40,049 bases of DNA from an uncultured Bacilli bacterium (GTDB lineage: Bacteria; Bacillota_I; Bacilli_A; RF39; UBA660), in the NCBI GenBank assembly GCA_944358705.1, contig CALVRR010000001.1, positions 1 through 40,049 on the forward strand, written 5' to 3'. The number at the start of each line of letters is the position of its first letter. Position 1 is the first letter of the stretch. Below are positions 16,848-24,693 of the stretch, piece by piece. The position numbers and the translations under genes were made by a program. The notes below the pieces were generated by a model. That model had not been told where the DNA came from. It ran no database searches and worked only from the letters and a program-made list of their open reading frames with translations.

Positions 16848-18197
16848 ATGATACAAAAACCAAAGGGATGTAATGATATTTATGGAAGAGAGGCTAAAAT
16901 TTGGAAGTATGTAGAGAGTATCATTGATGCTACTATGGAGAAGTATAATTATACTTATATTCGTACACCAATTTTTGAGTCTACCGAATTATTCCACCGT
17001 GGTATAGGAGAAAGTACGGATATTGTAACAAAAGAAACTTACGATTTTGTGGATCGTGGTGGAAGAAGTATGACACTTCGTCCAGAAGGAACTGCAGGAG
17101 TATGTCGTAGTTATGTTGAAAATAAAATGTATGGAGATCCTAACCAACCGGTAAAAGTTTATTATAATGGTACGATGTATCGTTATGAAAGACCACAGTC
17201 TGGTCGTGACCGTGAACTTACTCAATTTGGAGTGGAAGTTTTAGGAAGTGATGATCCGATGAGTGATGCTGAAGTTATTTCACTTGCTGTCAATATTTAT
17301 AAAATGTTAGGATTAAAAGAAATTAAAGTTAATATTAATACTTTAGGAGATAAAGAATCTCGTGAAATGTATCGTAAGGCTTTAACTGATTATTTTAAAC
17401 CTCATATTAGTGAACTTTGTGAAGATTGTCAAACTCGATTTGAAAAGAATCCACTTCGTATTCTTGATTGTAAAGTGGATGCTGATAATGAATTGTTAAA
17501 GGATGCTCCAAAGACGATTGATTATTTAAATGATGAAAGTCGTCGTAGGTTTGAAGCAGTAAAAGATTACTTAGATATTTTACAAATTAAGTATGAAGTA
17601 AATCCTAATATTGTACGTGGTCTTGATTATTATAATCATACCGTGTTTGAAATAGAAGCAAAGGTGGAAGGATTTGGTTCTAACAATGTACTTGGTGCTG
17701 GAGGTCGTTATAACCATTTATGTAGTGAAATTGGTGGACCAGAAACTCCTTGTATTGGATTTGCTTCAGGTATTGGTAGACTAGTGATGGCATTAGAACT
17801 TGAAAAAGTTGAGTTGCCAATTGTAGAGGATATTGATTTGTTCTTGATGTATGTAAATGATGATGAGAAGAAGTATGCTACTTATTTAGCACAGGAATTA
17901 CGTATGGCAGGATTTATTGTTGATACTGAATATACTGGTCGAGCTCTAAAAGGACAATTTAAACAAGCAGATCGATTAAATGCAAAATATATTGCTATTT
18001 TAAATAGTGAAGATTTAGATAACAATGAAATTAAAATTAAGAATAATAAAACAAAAGAAGAAGAAATTATTAGTTTAGATGTTTTGATTTATTATTTAGA
18101 TGAAAAATTAAATACTGGTGTTGAAGATATAGATGATGAATGTCATTGTGGTGGAGAATGCGATGGAGGGTGTCACTGTCATCATCACCATGAATAA
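16848..18197 (+). CDS. hisS: Histidine--tRNA ligase with Cys/His-rich C-terminal tail
   Basis: This class II synthetase charges tRNA-His. Motif 1 region (ESTELFHRG), motif 2 with TLRPEGTAGVCR, RYERPQSGRDRELTQFGVE, the histidine-specific RGLDYYNHTVFE and motif 3 GIGRLVMALE are present, followed by an anticodon-binding domain. At 449 residues it is about 20 longer than usual. The extra end (residues ~429-449) reads DDE then CHCGGECDGGCHCHHHHE, giving five Cys and six His, which looks like a metal-binding appendage. The GGAGGAG site and the T-box leader precede it, and aspS2 follows by 12 bases. Synthetase call firm; the role of the tail is inference. Confidence 0.97.
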   Translation: MIQKPKGCNDIYGREAKIWKYVESIIDATMEKYNYTYIRTPIFESTELFHRGIGESTDIVTKETYDFVDRGGRSMTLRPEGTAGVCRSYVENKMYGDPNQPVKVYYNGTMYRYERPQSGRDRELTQFGVEVLGSDDPMSDAEVISLAVNIYKMLGLKEIKVNINTLGDKESREMYRKALTDYFKPHISELCEDCQTRFEKNPLRILDCKVDADNELLKDAPKTIDYLNDESRRRFEAVKDYLDILQIKYEVNPNIVRGLDYYNHTVFEIEAKVEGFGSNNVLGAGGRYNHLCSEIGGPETPCIGFASGIGRLVMALELEKVELPIVEDIDLFLMYVNDDEKKYATYLAQELRMAGFIVDTEYTGRALKGQFKQADRLNAKYIAILNSEDLDNNEIKIKNNKTKEEEIISLDVLIYYLDEKLNTGVEDIDDECHCGGECDGGCHCHHHHE

Positions 18198-18209
18198 AGG
18201 AGTAATAAA

Positions 18210-19529
18210 ATGAAATCAATTAAGTTGTCAAAATTAAATCAGCATTATGGAGAAGAAGTTGTTGTTAGTGGTTTTGTTGATAACATACGAAACTTATCCT
18301 GGGTTCAGTTTCTTGTTTTAAGAGATGATACTGGTAAAGTACAAATTACCATTGAAAAAAGTGATGATAATAATCAAGCTATGGTTGAGCTTGTTAATTC
18401 TTTAACTTTAGAAAGTACCGTTAAAATTACAGGAGTTTTACATGAAAATCCTAAAGTAAAGTTAAATGGTATGGAAATTATTCCAAGTGTAATTGAGGTT
18501 ACTAGTAAAAGTGATGAGGAACTTCCTTTTTCTTATAAAGATTTGACTGGTGTTAATTTAGATACTAGATTAGATTATCGTTTTATTGATTTAAGAAGTG
18601 AAAGAAATTATTTAATTTTTAAAATACAAAGTGCTTTGGTACAGTATATGAGAGAATATTTGTATCAACATGATTTTATGGAAATTCATACGCCAAAGTT
18701 AATTGGTGCAGCTAGTGAAAGTGGCTCTGATGTATTTGAAGTAAAATATTTTGATAGATTAGCTTACTTAGCTCAAAGCCCACAATTCTATAAACAGATG
18801 GCTATGGCTTCAGGTTTTAATCATATTTTTGAGGTTGGTCCTGTTTTTCGAGCGGAAAATTCTAATACTAGTAGGCATGCTACAGAATATACTTGTTTTG
18901 ATGTTGAATTTTCTTACATTGACTCTTATTATGATGTTATGAATCTAGAATCAGAAATGCTTACGTATGCTTTGGAGAAAGTAAATACACTTTATGGAGA
19001 AAAAATTAAAGAGATGTATGGTGAGGAGTTAGTAGTTCCTAGTTTGCCATTTCCTGTGATGAAGTTAAGTGATGTTTATCAAGAATTAGAGAGTAGATAT
19101 GGTTATAAAGTGGATGAGAGTGAAAAGGATGATTTAACTACAGAAGCAGAAAGATTATGTTATCAATTGGCTAAGGATAAGTTTCAACATGAATTTTTAT
19201 TTGTTACACATTATCCAGCTTCTAAACGTGCTTTTTATCATATGCGTGATGACGATGGGGTATTACAAGGATATGACTTGTTGTGGCGTGGTGTAGAAAT
19301 TACTACTGGTGCCCAGAGAGAACACCGATATGAAGAAATTATAAAAAATGCGAAAGAAAAAGGTTTAGAAAAAGATGTAGAGTTTTATCTTGAATTCTTT
19401 AAATATGGCTGTCCTCCACACGGGGGATTTGGCTTAGGAATAGATAGACTTACTATGTTACTTTTAGGAATTCCTAGTATTAAGGAAGCACAGTTCTTGT
19501 TTCGAGGACCGAATAGAATAGAACCGTAG
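18210..19529 (+). CDS. Archaeal-type aspartate--tRNA ligase (AspRS2, probably non-discriminating)
   Basis: This class IIb synthetase has an N-terminal OB-fold anticodon domain (about 1-105) and a catalytic core with RLDYRFIDLR, SDVFEVKYFDRLAYLAQSPQ, VFRAENSNTSRHATEYTCFD and motif 3 GGFGLGIDRLTMLLLG. The AQSPQFYKQ motif and the ending EAQFLFRGPNRIEP mark it as the archaeal/eukaryotic type of AspRS; AsnRS would have a different glutamine loop (SGQL). It lacks the ~100-residue GAD insertion of bacterial AspRS and is 439 residues long. In bacteria that carry both types, the archaeal-type enzyme is known to charge tRNA-Asn with Asp for conversion by GatCAB. It may be annotated asnS by simple searches; AspRS is favoured. 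Confidence 0.82.
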   Translation: MKSIKLSKLNQHYGEEVVVSGFVDNIRNLSWVQFLVLRDDTGKVQITIEKSDDNNQAMVELVNSLTLESTVKITGVLHENPKVKLNGMEIIPSVIEVTSKSDEELPFSYKDLTGVNLDTRLDYRFIDLRSERNYLIFKIQSALVQYMREYLYQHDFMEIHTPKLIGAASESGSDVFEVKYFDRLAYLAQSPQFYKQMAMASGFNHIFEVGPVFRAENSNTSRHATEYTCFDVEFSYIDSYYDVMNLESEMLTYALEKVNTLYGEKIKEMYGEELVVPSLPFPVMKLSDVYQELESRYGYKVDESEKDDLTTEAERLCYQLAKDKFQHEFLFVTHYPASKRAFYHMRDDDGVLQGYDLLWRGVEITTGAQREHRYEEIIKNAKEKGLEKDVEFYLEFFKYGCPPHGGFGLGIDRLTMLLLGIPSIKEAQFLFRGPNRIEP

Positions 19530-19540
19530 GAGGAATGAAT

Positions 19541-21283
19541 ATGAAAGAGATTAAGAATAATAGTTTACGACTTAGTGATGTTTCTTGTGATGTTACTTTG
19601 TATGGATGGGTAGCTAAGAAACGTGATTTGGGTGGCGTTTGTTTCATTGATTTAAGAGATAGAAGTGGTATTGTTCAATTAGTTGCTCGTGAGGGAGAAG
19701 TTTATGATATAGCGAGTGGTTTAAAGAGTGAATCTGTTTTAAAAGTAAATGGAGTAGTGATGGAGAGGGAAAGTAAGAACCCTAATATGGAAACCGGTGA
19801 TATTGAGGTTGAACTTTCTTCTATTGAAGTGTTAAATTCTGCAACTGATTTACCTTTTGAAATTACGGATGATACAACAGCTTTAGAGGATACAAGATTA
19901 AAATATCGTTATTTAGATATTCGTCGTAATCCTATTAAAAATAATTTAATTACTCGTCATAAAATAATGATGGCTGTACGTAAGTTTTTAGATCATGAAG
20001 ATTTTATTGAAGTAGAAACACCAGTTTTATGTAAATCTACTCCAGAGGGAGCAAGAGACTATTTAGTTCCTAGTCGTGTTAGCAAGGGTAAATTTTATGC
20101 TCTTCCTCAATCACCACAGTTATTTAAGCAACTTTTAATGGTTGGAGGAATGGAAAGATATTTCCAGATTGCGAAATGTTTTCGAGATGAGGATTTAAGA
20201 AGTGATCGTCAACCAGAGTTTACACAAGTGGATTTAGAGATGAGCTTTGTCTCAGAGGATGATGTTATGAGTCTTACTGAGAAACTTATTGCTGCTATTT
20301 TTAAAGAAGTAAAGGGTATTGATATTACTTTACCACTTCGTCGTATGAAGTATGATGATGCCATTCGTTATTATGGATCTGATAAACCAGATTTACGTTT
20401 TGATATGAAGATTCATGATGTTCAAGATATTTTTCAAGCAACTGATTTTGGAGTATTTCAAAATGCGTTAGGTGAAGATAGTAGCATTGTTTGTATTAAA
20501 GTGGATGGTAAGAGTGAAGAATTTTCTAGAAAGAAGATTGATGCTTTGACTGAATACATTAAAACTTATAAAGTAAAAGGTCTTCCTTATGTAAAATATG
20601 AAAACGGAGAATTTACTTCTGGTATTAGTAAGTTTTTATCTGATGATGAGAAAAAGGCATTGATAGAAGAATTAGAACTTAAAGATAAAGATCTGTTATT
20701 CTTTGGTGCTGATAAGAAAAATATTGTTTATACAGCAATTGGTGCACTACGTTTGAAGTTAGGTAAAGATTTAGAATTAATTAATAATGATGATTATCAA
20801 TTGTTATGGGTAGTAGAATTTCCATCTTTTGAATGGAGTGAAGAAGAAGGTCGCTATCTTGCTTGTCACCATCCATTTACAGCACCTCTTGATAGTGATG
20901 TTGATAAACTTCTTACTGATAAAGCACATTGCTATTCTAAAGCCTATGATATTGTTATCAATGGATATGAAGCAGGTGGTGGATCTATTCGTATTCATGA
21001 CGAGAATGTTCAAGAAAAGATGTTTCAAGCTTTGGAATTATCACAGGAAGATATTGAAGAAAAATTTGGTTTCTTCGTAGAAGCATTAAAATATGGAACT
21101 CCACCTCATGGAGGATTAGCTTTAGGACTTGATCGTCTAACTATGTTACTTAGTGGTACGGATAATATTCGTGACGTTATTGCTTTTCCTAAGACTACTA
21201 GTGCAAGTGATTTAATGAGTGGGTGTCCAAATACTGTGTCTTGCGATCAATTAGAGGAATTAGCAATTTCTGTTAAAGAGTAA
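19541..21283 (+). CDS. aspS: Aspartate--tRNA ligase, bacterial type
   Basis: This bacterial AspRS has an OB-fold domain, the catalytic core (VETPVLCKSTPEGARDYLVPSR, ALPQSPQLFKQLLM, FRDEDLRSDRQPEFTQVD), a GAD-type insertion between about residues 280 and 420, and motif 3 GGLALGLDRLTMLLSG. Its length of 580 matches the family. The ATG at 19541 is preferred over 19535 because AGGAGG (19528-19533) is 7 bases away from it and only 1 from the other. It is the last gene of the hisS operon and is followed by a UUCG-loop terminator. Confidence 0.97.
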   Translation: MKEIKNNSLRLSDVSCDVTLYGWVAKKRDLGGVCFIDLRDRSGIVQLVAREGEVYDIASGLKSESVLKVNGVVMERESKNPNMETGDIEVELSSIEVLNSATDLPFEITDDTTALEDTRLKYRYLDIRRNPIKNNLITRHKIMMAVRKFLDHEDFIEVETPVLCKSTPEGARDYLVPSRVSKGKFYALPQSPQLFKQLLMVGGMERYFQIAKCFRDEDLRSDRQPEFTQVDLEMSFVSEDDVMSLTEKLIAAIFKEVKGIDITLPLRRMKYDDAIRYYGSDKPDLRFDMKIHDVQDIFQATDFGVFQNALGEDSSIVCIKVDGKSEEFSRKKIDALTEYIKTYKVKGLPYVKYENGEFTSGISKFLSDDEKKALIEELELKDKDLLFFGADKKNIVYTAIGALRLKLGKDLELINNDDYQLLWVVEFPSFEWSEEEGRYLACHHPFTAPLDSDVDKLLTDKAHCYSKAYDIVINGYEAGGGSIRIHDENVQEKMFQALELSQEDIEEKFGFFVEALKYGTPPHGGLALGLDRLTMLLSGTDNIRDVIAFPKTTSASDLMSGCPNTVSCDQLEELAISVKE

Positions 21284-21312
21284 GAATTGTCTTCGGATAA
21301 TTCTTTTTTCTT
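21282..21312 (+). terminator. Rho-independent terminator of the hisS operon
   Basis: AAGAATTGTC (21282-21291), a TTCG tetraloop and GATAATTCTT (21296-21305) make a 10-bp stem, then a T run. The stop codon lies at the stem base. Confidence 0.9.
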
Positions 21313-21314
21313 TC

Positions 21315-21343
21315 TTGTTTTTGAATTGTAGTTTTGATATACT
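21315..21343 (+). promoter_or_regulatory. Promoter for the 21368 gene
   Basis: TTGTTT (21315-21320), a 17-base spacer and the extended -10 TGATATACT (21335-21343). Confidence 0.65.
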
Positions 21344-21367
21344 ACTAATATAAAGGATATGAGGATA

Positions 21368-22036
21368 ATGAAAGAAGAAAAAGTAAAAAAAGTTAGAAAA
21401 AAAAGAAATGTCAAGAAGTTAAAAATGTCAGATATTAAACATGGAGAAGGAGCTCATGTTGGTCATTTATTAAATCATATTAAGGCAAAAGAAGTTGAAC
21501 TTACTTTTCTTTGTGTTATGATATGTTTGATTGTTATTGTTACAGGATTGTATTTTACTTTTACTGCTGTTCAGAAACCTAAGAAATATAATACTATGGA
21601 AGTTGGTAATTTTTCGGTTACTTTTAATGAAGTTGATGAAAATTTAGGAAATGTTATTGATTTAACACCACTTCAGCCTATGTCTGACTTTGAAGGAGAG
21701 AAAACCAAGACTTATCAGGTGAAAATCGAAAATACGGTGAATAAAAAGCAAACTTTTCAAATTAAATTAATGAGAGATGTTGCGATGGTTCATGAGGATG
21801 GTTGTAATAAAAAACAACTTCCTTATCAATATTTGCACTATAAAATTGGAGATGGAGAAGTACAAATGGTAGATTTCTCTAAGAGAAGTCCTATTTTATA
21901 TACAGACTCTTTGGCTGCACATGAAAAAAGAACCATAAAGGTTCGTATCTGGGTCGTAGATACTTTGCCAAAGGAATATTTAAATTATCATTATCATGGT
22001 AAGTTATCTGTTAAAAGTGTAGAAACTGTTGAATAG
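21368..22036 (+). CDS. Single-pass membrane protein with external beta-rich domain
   Basis: The protein has a very basic cytoplasmic N-terminus (KEEKVKKVRKKRNVKKLK), one membrane helix at about residues 44-67 (FLCVMICLIVIVTGLYFTF) and a ~150-residue external domain. The external part, with NFSVTFNEVD, IDLTPLQPMSDFEG and KTYQVKIENT, has the feel of camelysin/TasA-like or Ig-like beta sandwiches, but this is only a resemblance. The ATG at 21368 is preferred, with AAAGGA and GAGG upstream; 21359 is also possible. It converges with the hydrolase gene with no base between the stop codons. Confidence 0.7.
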   Translation: MKEEKVKKVRKKRNVKKLKMSDIKHGEGAHVGHLLNHIKAKEVELTFLCVMICLIVIVTGLYFTFTAVQKPKKYNTMEVGNFSVTFNEVDENLGNVIDLTPLQPMSDFEGEKTKTYQVKIENTVNKKQTFQIKLMRDVAMVHEDGCNKKQLPYQYLHYKIGDGEVQMVDFSKRSPILYTDSLAAHEKRTIKVRIWVVDTLPKEYLNYHYHGKLSVKSVETVE

Positions 22037-22048
22037 TCAACAGTTTCT
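22021..22048. terminator. Bidirectional terminator spanning two convergent stop codons
   Basis: AGAAACTGTTGA (22021-22032) pairs with TCAACAGTTTCT (22037-22048), a perfect 12-bp stem with loop ATAG. The plus-strand TAG is in the loop and the minus-strand TGA is the first stem triplet on the other side. Confidence 0.85.
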
Positions 22049-22810
22049 ATTTTCATTTAAAAATTTTTCTATAATATTGTAGGTTAGTAGAGGATATTCT
22101 AAGTAAGAATAATGTGTTGCTTCTGGATAGGTAATGAGTGCAGAATTTTTTATTTTTTGATTTAGTAATTTTCCATCTTTTAAAGGAGTAGACTTATCTT
22201 TTTCTCCCCATAATATTAATGTTTCTGGTTCTATATATGGTAGATAATATTTTAAATCTTCTTTTATTACTTGTTTAAAAGTTTCATTCATTTCTTTTGG
22301 TAAGGCTTTGTAGTCACTAGAGCCAAAGATATTTAATAGTTTACTATGGTATATTTCTTTCATTTTTTTTGGTAGAATTTTTTTTATTTGTTTTAGTAAT
22401 TTATATATTTTTTCTTTTACCCATAGAAATAGAGATTTTCTTCTTTTAATACCTGCGGTATCCATTAATATTAATTTTTCAATTTCTTCTTTGTAATAAC
22501 CAGCTAGAAGTATAGCAATACGACCTCCAAAAGAGTGAGCAATAATTATTGGCTTTTTAATTTGTTTTTCATTTATGAAATCTCTAATTATATTTGTATA
22601 ATCATAAATTGTTAAGTTATGATTGGGAAAAGGACTATTTCCAAAACCAGGATAATCCATAATATAGATAGTGAAATTTTCTTTTAATTGTTCTATCAAA
22701 TAAGTAAATGTTTTTCTAGTATCTCCCCAGCCAGGTAGTATTATAATTGTTTTTTCTCCTTGTCCATGTTTTTCATAATAAATAGAGTAGTCATCTTTAT
22801 TATAATACAT
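22037..22810 (-). CDS. Alpha/beta hydrolase
   Basis: This 257-residue alpha/beta-hydrolase-fold enzyme has an LPGWGDTR oxyanion region, a nucleophile elbow AHSFGGR with the catalytic serine, an acidic residue in LILWGEKDKSTPL, and the histidine in ATHYSYLEYP. A helical, very Lys-rich cap lies between residues ~130 and 175. No signal peptide, so it is cytosolic. Substrate is unknown; esterases and C-C hydrolases share this layout. AGGTGATC precedes the ATG. It is a lone minus-strand gene, A-rich on its coding strand, unlike its neighbours. Confidence 0.88.
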   Translation of the reverse strand: MYYNKDDYSIYYEKHGQGEKTIIILPGWGDTRKTFTYLIEQLKENFTIYIMDYPGFGNSPFPNHNLTIYDYTNIIRDFINEKQIKKPIIIAHSFGGRIAILLAGYYKEEIEKLILMDTAGIKRRKSLFLWVKEKIYKLLKQIKKILPKKMKEIYHSKLLNIFGSSDYKALPKEMNETFKQVIKEDLKYYLPYIEPETLILWGEKDKSTPLKDGKLLNQKIKNSALITYPEATHYSYLEYPLLTYNIIEKFLNENRNC

Positions 22811-22876
22811 AAGATCACCTGTTATAGTATATTCTAAGATTTTCTATTGGTTAGTTTCTCTTTTCTATTAAAGTAC

Positions 22877-22906
22877 TTGTATATTATATTTTTTTTATGG
22901 TATAAT
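22877..22906 (+). promoter_or_regulatory. Promoter for the 6S-like RNA
   Basis: TTGTAT (22877-22882), an 18-base spacer and TGGTATAAT (22898-22906, extended -10) set the start near 22913. Confidence 0.8.
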
Positions 22907-22912
22907 ATAGAT

Positions 22913-23090
22913 ATCAAGGAAATGCGAGAACTGCTCTCATATAAAACCGACTAAAGTGACGATACGGGAGTTCCGATCAGTTATCGGTGTTGAAGACCTA
23001 TTTTTATAGGGATCCTAATGATGACGTACGAACACCCACCTGTAAATATGCAGGTTTTATCGTTGGGTAGAACGCTTTCCTTGATTTTTT
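22913..23090 (+). ncRNA. ssrS: 6S-like RNA (SsrS)
   Basis: A 332-base gene-free stretch holds a promoter followed by ~175 bases closed by a long terminal stem: ATCAAGGAAA plus GCG (22913-22926, one bulged T) pairs with CGC plus TTTCCTTGAT (23073-23085), followed by a T run. Internal helices include CCTAT/ATAGG near 23000 and ACCCA...CCTG/CAGG...TGGGT near 23034-23068. Length, a closed long-rod shape and an own promoter fit 6S RNA, which binds the housekeeping RNA polymerase by imitating an open promoter. In B. subtilis a 6S gene lies next to tcdA after hisS-aspS, the same setting as here. No reading frame fits. A different structured RNA is possible. Confidence 0.72.
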
Positions 23091-23091
23091 A

Positions 23092-23120
23092 TTGCTTTTT
23101 TTTACGTTTTGTGGTATAAT
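23092..23120 (+). promoter_or_regulatory. Promoter for the 23143-tcdA operon
   Basis: TTGCTT (23092-23097), a 17-base spacer and TGGTATAAT (23112-23120, extended -10). It begins immediately after the T run of the 6S-like RNA. Confidence 0.8.
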
Positions 23121-23142
23121 AACCGCACGAGGTGAAATAGCT

Positions 23143-24000
23143 ATGTTAGTATTACCTATTGTTAATCGTAATCGTGTTATGAACGTTCAAATTAGCTTAA
23201 AGGATGCCAAAAAAATTCATAGCAGTGTCATTTTAGAAAATACCAAGGAAAGTGATGTTGTTGTAAATCAACATAATTTTTTGAATTCTACCTATCAACA
23301 GGAAAATGATGGTGGAGGCGTTGTTAATTTTATTCGTAACATGTCTGTTCTTAGTAAGAATGATTTTTTAATCACTACAAGAGAAGAGAATGATTCTAAT
23401 CGTTATGATGTGTATCAAGTAAAACAACCTCCTAAATTTGTAAACCCAGCTATGGATAATTTATATGCTAATGTAGTTACGGATATGAGAAAGCAAATTC
23501 CTAATGTTAAAAAGGGACGTTATCTTTCTTTTGAAAAATTAGGAATGAATCAATATTTAACGGAAGAAAAGATTGCTAGACTTCAACAAATTATAAAGAC
23601 AGAACAAGATCGTAGTCGTTGGCCTAGATTATTTGAACAAGCTGGTATTGCTGATTTGCCTCAGACGATTGAGTTTTTAAATCACTTTAATTGTACTATT
23701 ATTAGTGATACGACTCTTCCAGAGGTTACTTTGCAATCGACAATACAAGCACTTGAACCTTTACAAACACAGGAGTATCGTAATTTAAAAAAATATTATC
23801 ATATTGCACAATCAAATCAGGAAATTTACTCTCGATTATCTATGGTTTATCATTTACTTTATAATGAACCATATCGTTTGATTTCTTCAGAGAAAAAACA
23901 AAAACAAGCAGAAAATGCTGATTTTGAGAGAGCAAGACAAAAAGTAAAATTACCAAATGAAGTTCTAGGAGAAGGTATAGAATATGGAAAAGCCGCTTAA
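23143..24000 (+). CDS. Hypothetical protein coupled to tcdA
   Basis: This 285-residue protein is not recognised. It appears soluble, with a helical C-terminal half rich in Gln and charged residues (ending EKKQKQAENADFERARQKVK) and no signal peptide. The ATG at 23143 is chosen because GAGGTG precedes it by a few bases; an in-frame ATG at 23092 would lie upstream of the strong -10 at 23115-23120. Its last 17 bases overlap tcdA, so the two are translationally coupled. Function unknown. Confidence 0.78.
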   Translation: MLVLPIVNRNRVMNVQISLKDAKKIHSSVILENTKESDVVVNQHNFLNSTYQQENDGGGVVNFIRNMSVLSKNDFLITTREENDSNRYDVYQVKQPPKFVNPAMDNLYANVVTDMRKQIPNVKKGRYLSFEKLGMNQYLTEEKIARLQQIIKTEQDRSRWPRLFEQAGIADLPQTIEFLNHFNCTIISDTTLPEVTLQSTIQALEPLQTQEYRNLKKYYHIAQSNQEIYSRLSMVYHLLYNEPYRLISSEKKQKQAENADFERARQKVKLPNEVLGEGIEYGKAA

Positions 24001-24682
24001 TTTTTTATCTCGATTTGAGGTTTTGGTTGGCAGTGAAAATTTGCAGACTTTAAAGAATAAGTCTGTTTTCATTTTAGGACTTGGTGGCGTTGGTGGATAT
24101 GTTTGTGAAGCCTTAGCCCGGAGTGGTGTTGGTAGACTTGTTTTGATGGATTTTGATTCTGTTGATGTTACGAATATTAATCGACAGATTATTGCGATGT
24201 ATTCTACAGTAGGACGTAAAAAAGTCGATGTTATGAAAGAACGCGTTTTGGATATTAATCCAGATTGTGTTGTTGATTTATACGATATGTTTTTAGAAGA
24301 TGATTTATCTATTTTAGAGGATATTGATGTTGATTTTATCGTTGATTGCTGTGATACGGTTTCTACGAAGAAAAGAATTATTTCTTATTGTCTCGATAAA
24401 AACATTTCTTTTCTTACTTGTTTAGGAACGGCTAAAAAAATCGATCCTAGTTTATTAGAAATTACAGAATTGTCAAAGACTTATAATGATCCCTTGGCTA
24501 GAATTTTACGAAAATATGTAAAAGATAATCACATTAAAGGAAAGATTCCTGTTTGTTTTTCTGGGGAATTACCAATGGATGTTAAAGAATTGGGATCTAG
24601 TGCGTTTGTTCCTAGTAGTGCTGGTTTATTAATTGCTAGTTATGTTGTTAGAAAGTTTCTTGATGATAAAAAAGATAGCTAA
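23984..24682 (+). CDS. tcdA: tRNA threonylcarbamoyladenosine dehydratase
   Basis: TcdA uses ATP to cyclise t6A at position 37 of ANN-decoding tRNAs to ct6A. The 232-residue protein is an E1/ThiF-fold enzyme: an N-terminal RFEVLVG lead, the nucleotide loop GLGGVGG (residues 32-38), the DFDSVDVTNINRQ motif and a C-terminal SSAGLLIASYVV helix. No rhodanese or CxxC zinc motif is seen, fitting TcdA better than MoeB or ThiF. The neighbouring hisS-aspS and 6S-like RNA reproduce the Bacillus context. Its stop lies in a hairpin shared with the convergent gene. Confidence 0.92.
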   Translation: MEKPLNFLSRFEVLVGSENLQTLKNKSVFILGLGGVGGYVCEALARSGVGRLVLMDFDSVDVTNINRQIIAMYSTVGRKKVDVMKERVLDINPDCVVDLYDMFLEDDLSILEDIDVDFIVDCCDTVSTKKRIISYCLDKNISFLTCLGTAKKIDPSLLEITELSKTYNDPLARILRKYVKDNHIKGKIPVCFSGELPMDVKELGSSAFVPSSAGLLIASYVVRKFLDDKKDS

Positions 24683-24693
24683 GTTAGCTATCT
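24673..24693. terminator. Bidirectional hairpin at convergent stops
   Basis: AGATAGCTAA (24673-24682) and TTAGCTATCT (24684-24693) are perfect inverted repeats around one base. Both stop codons lie in the hairpin. A T run follows on the plus strand and another on the minus strand. Confidence 0.8.

Noticed and set aside
18210..19529. Asparaginyl-tRNA synthetase (asnS)
   Set aside because: The catalytic motif reads AQSPQFYKQ and the ending EAQFLFRGPNRIEP, which fit archaeal-type AspRS; bacterial AsnRS has different motifs in both places.
23092..23142. N-terminal extension of the 23143 protein
   Set aside because: The extension covers a consensus promoter and its codons lie upstream of the predicted transcript start; a ribosome binding site precedes the ATG at 23143.
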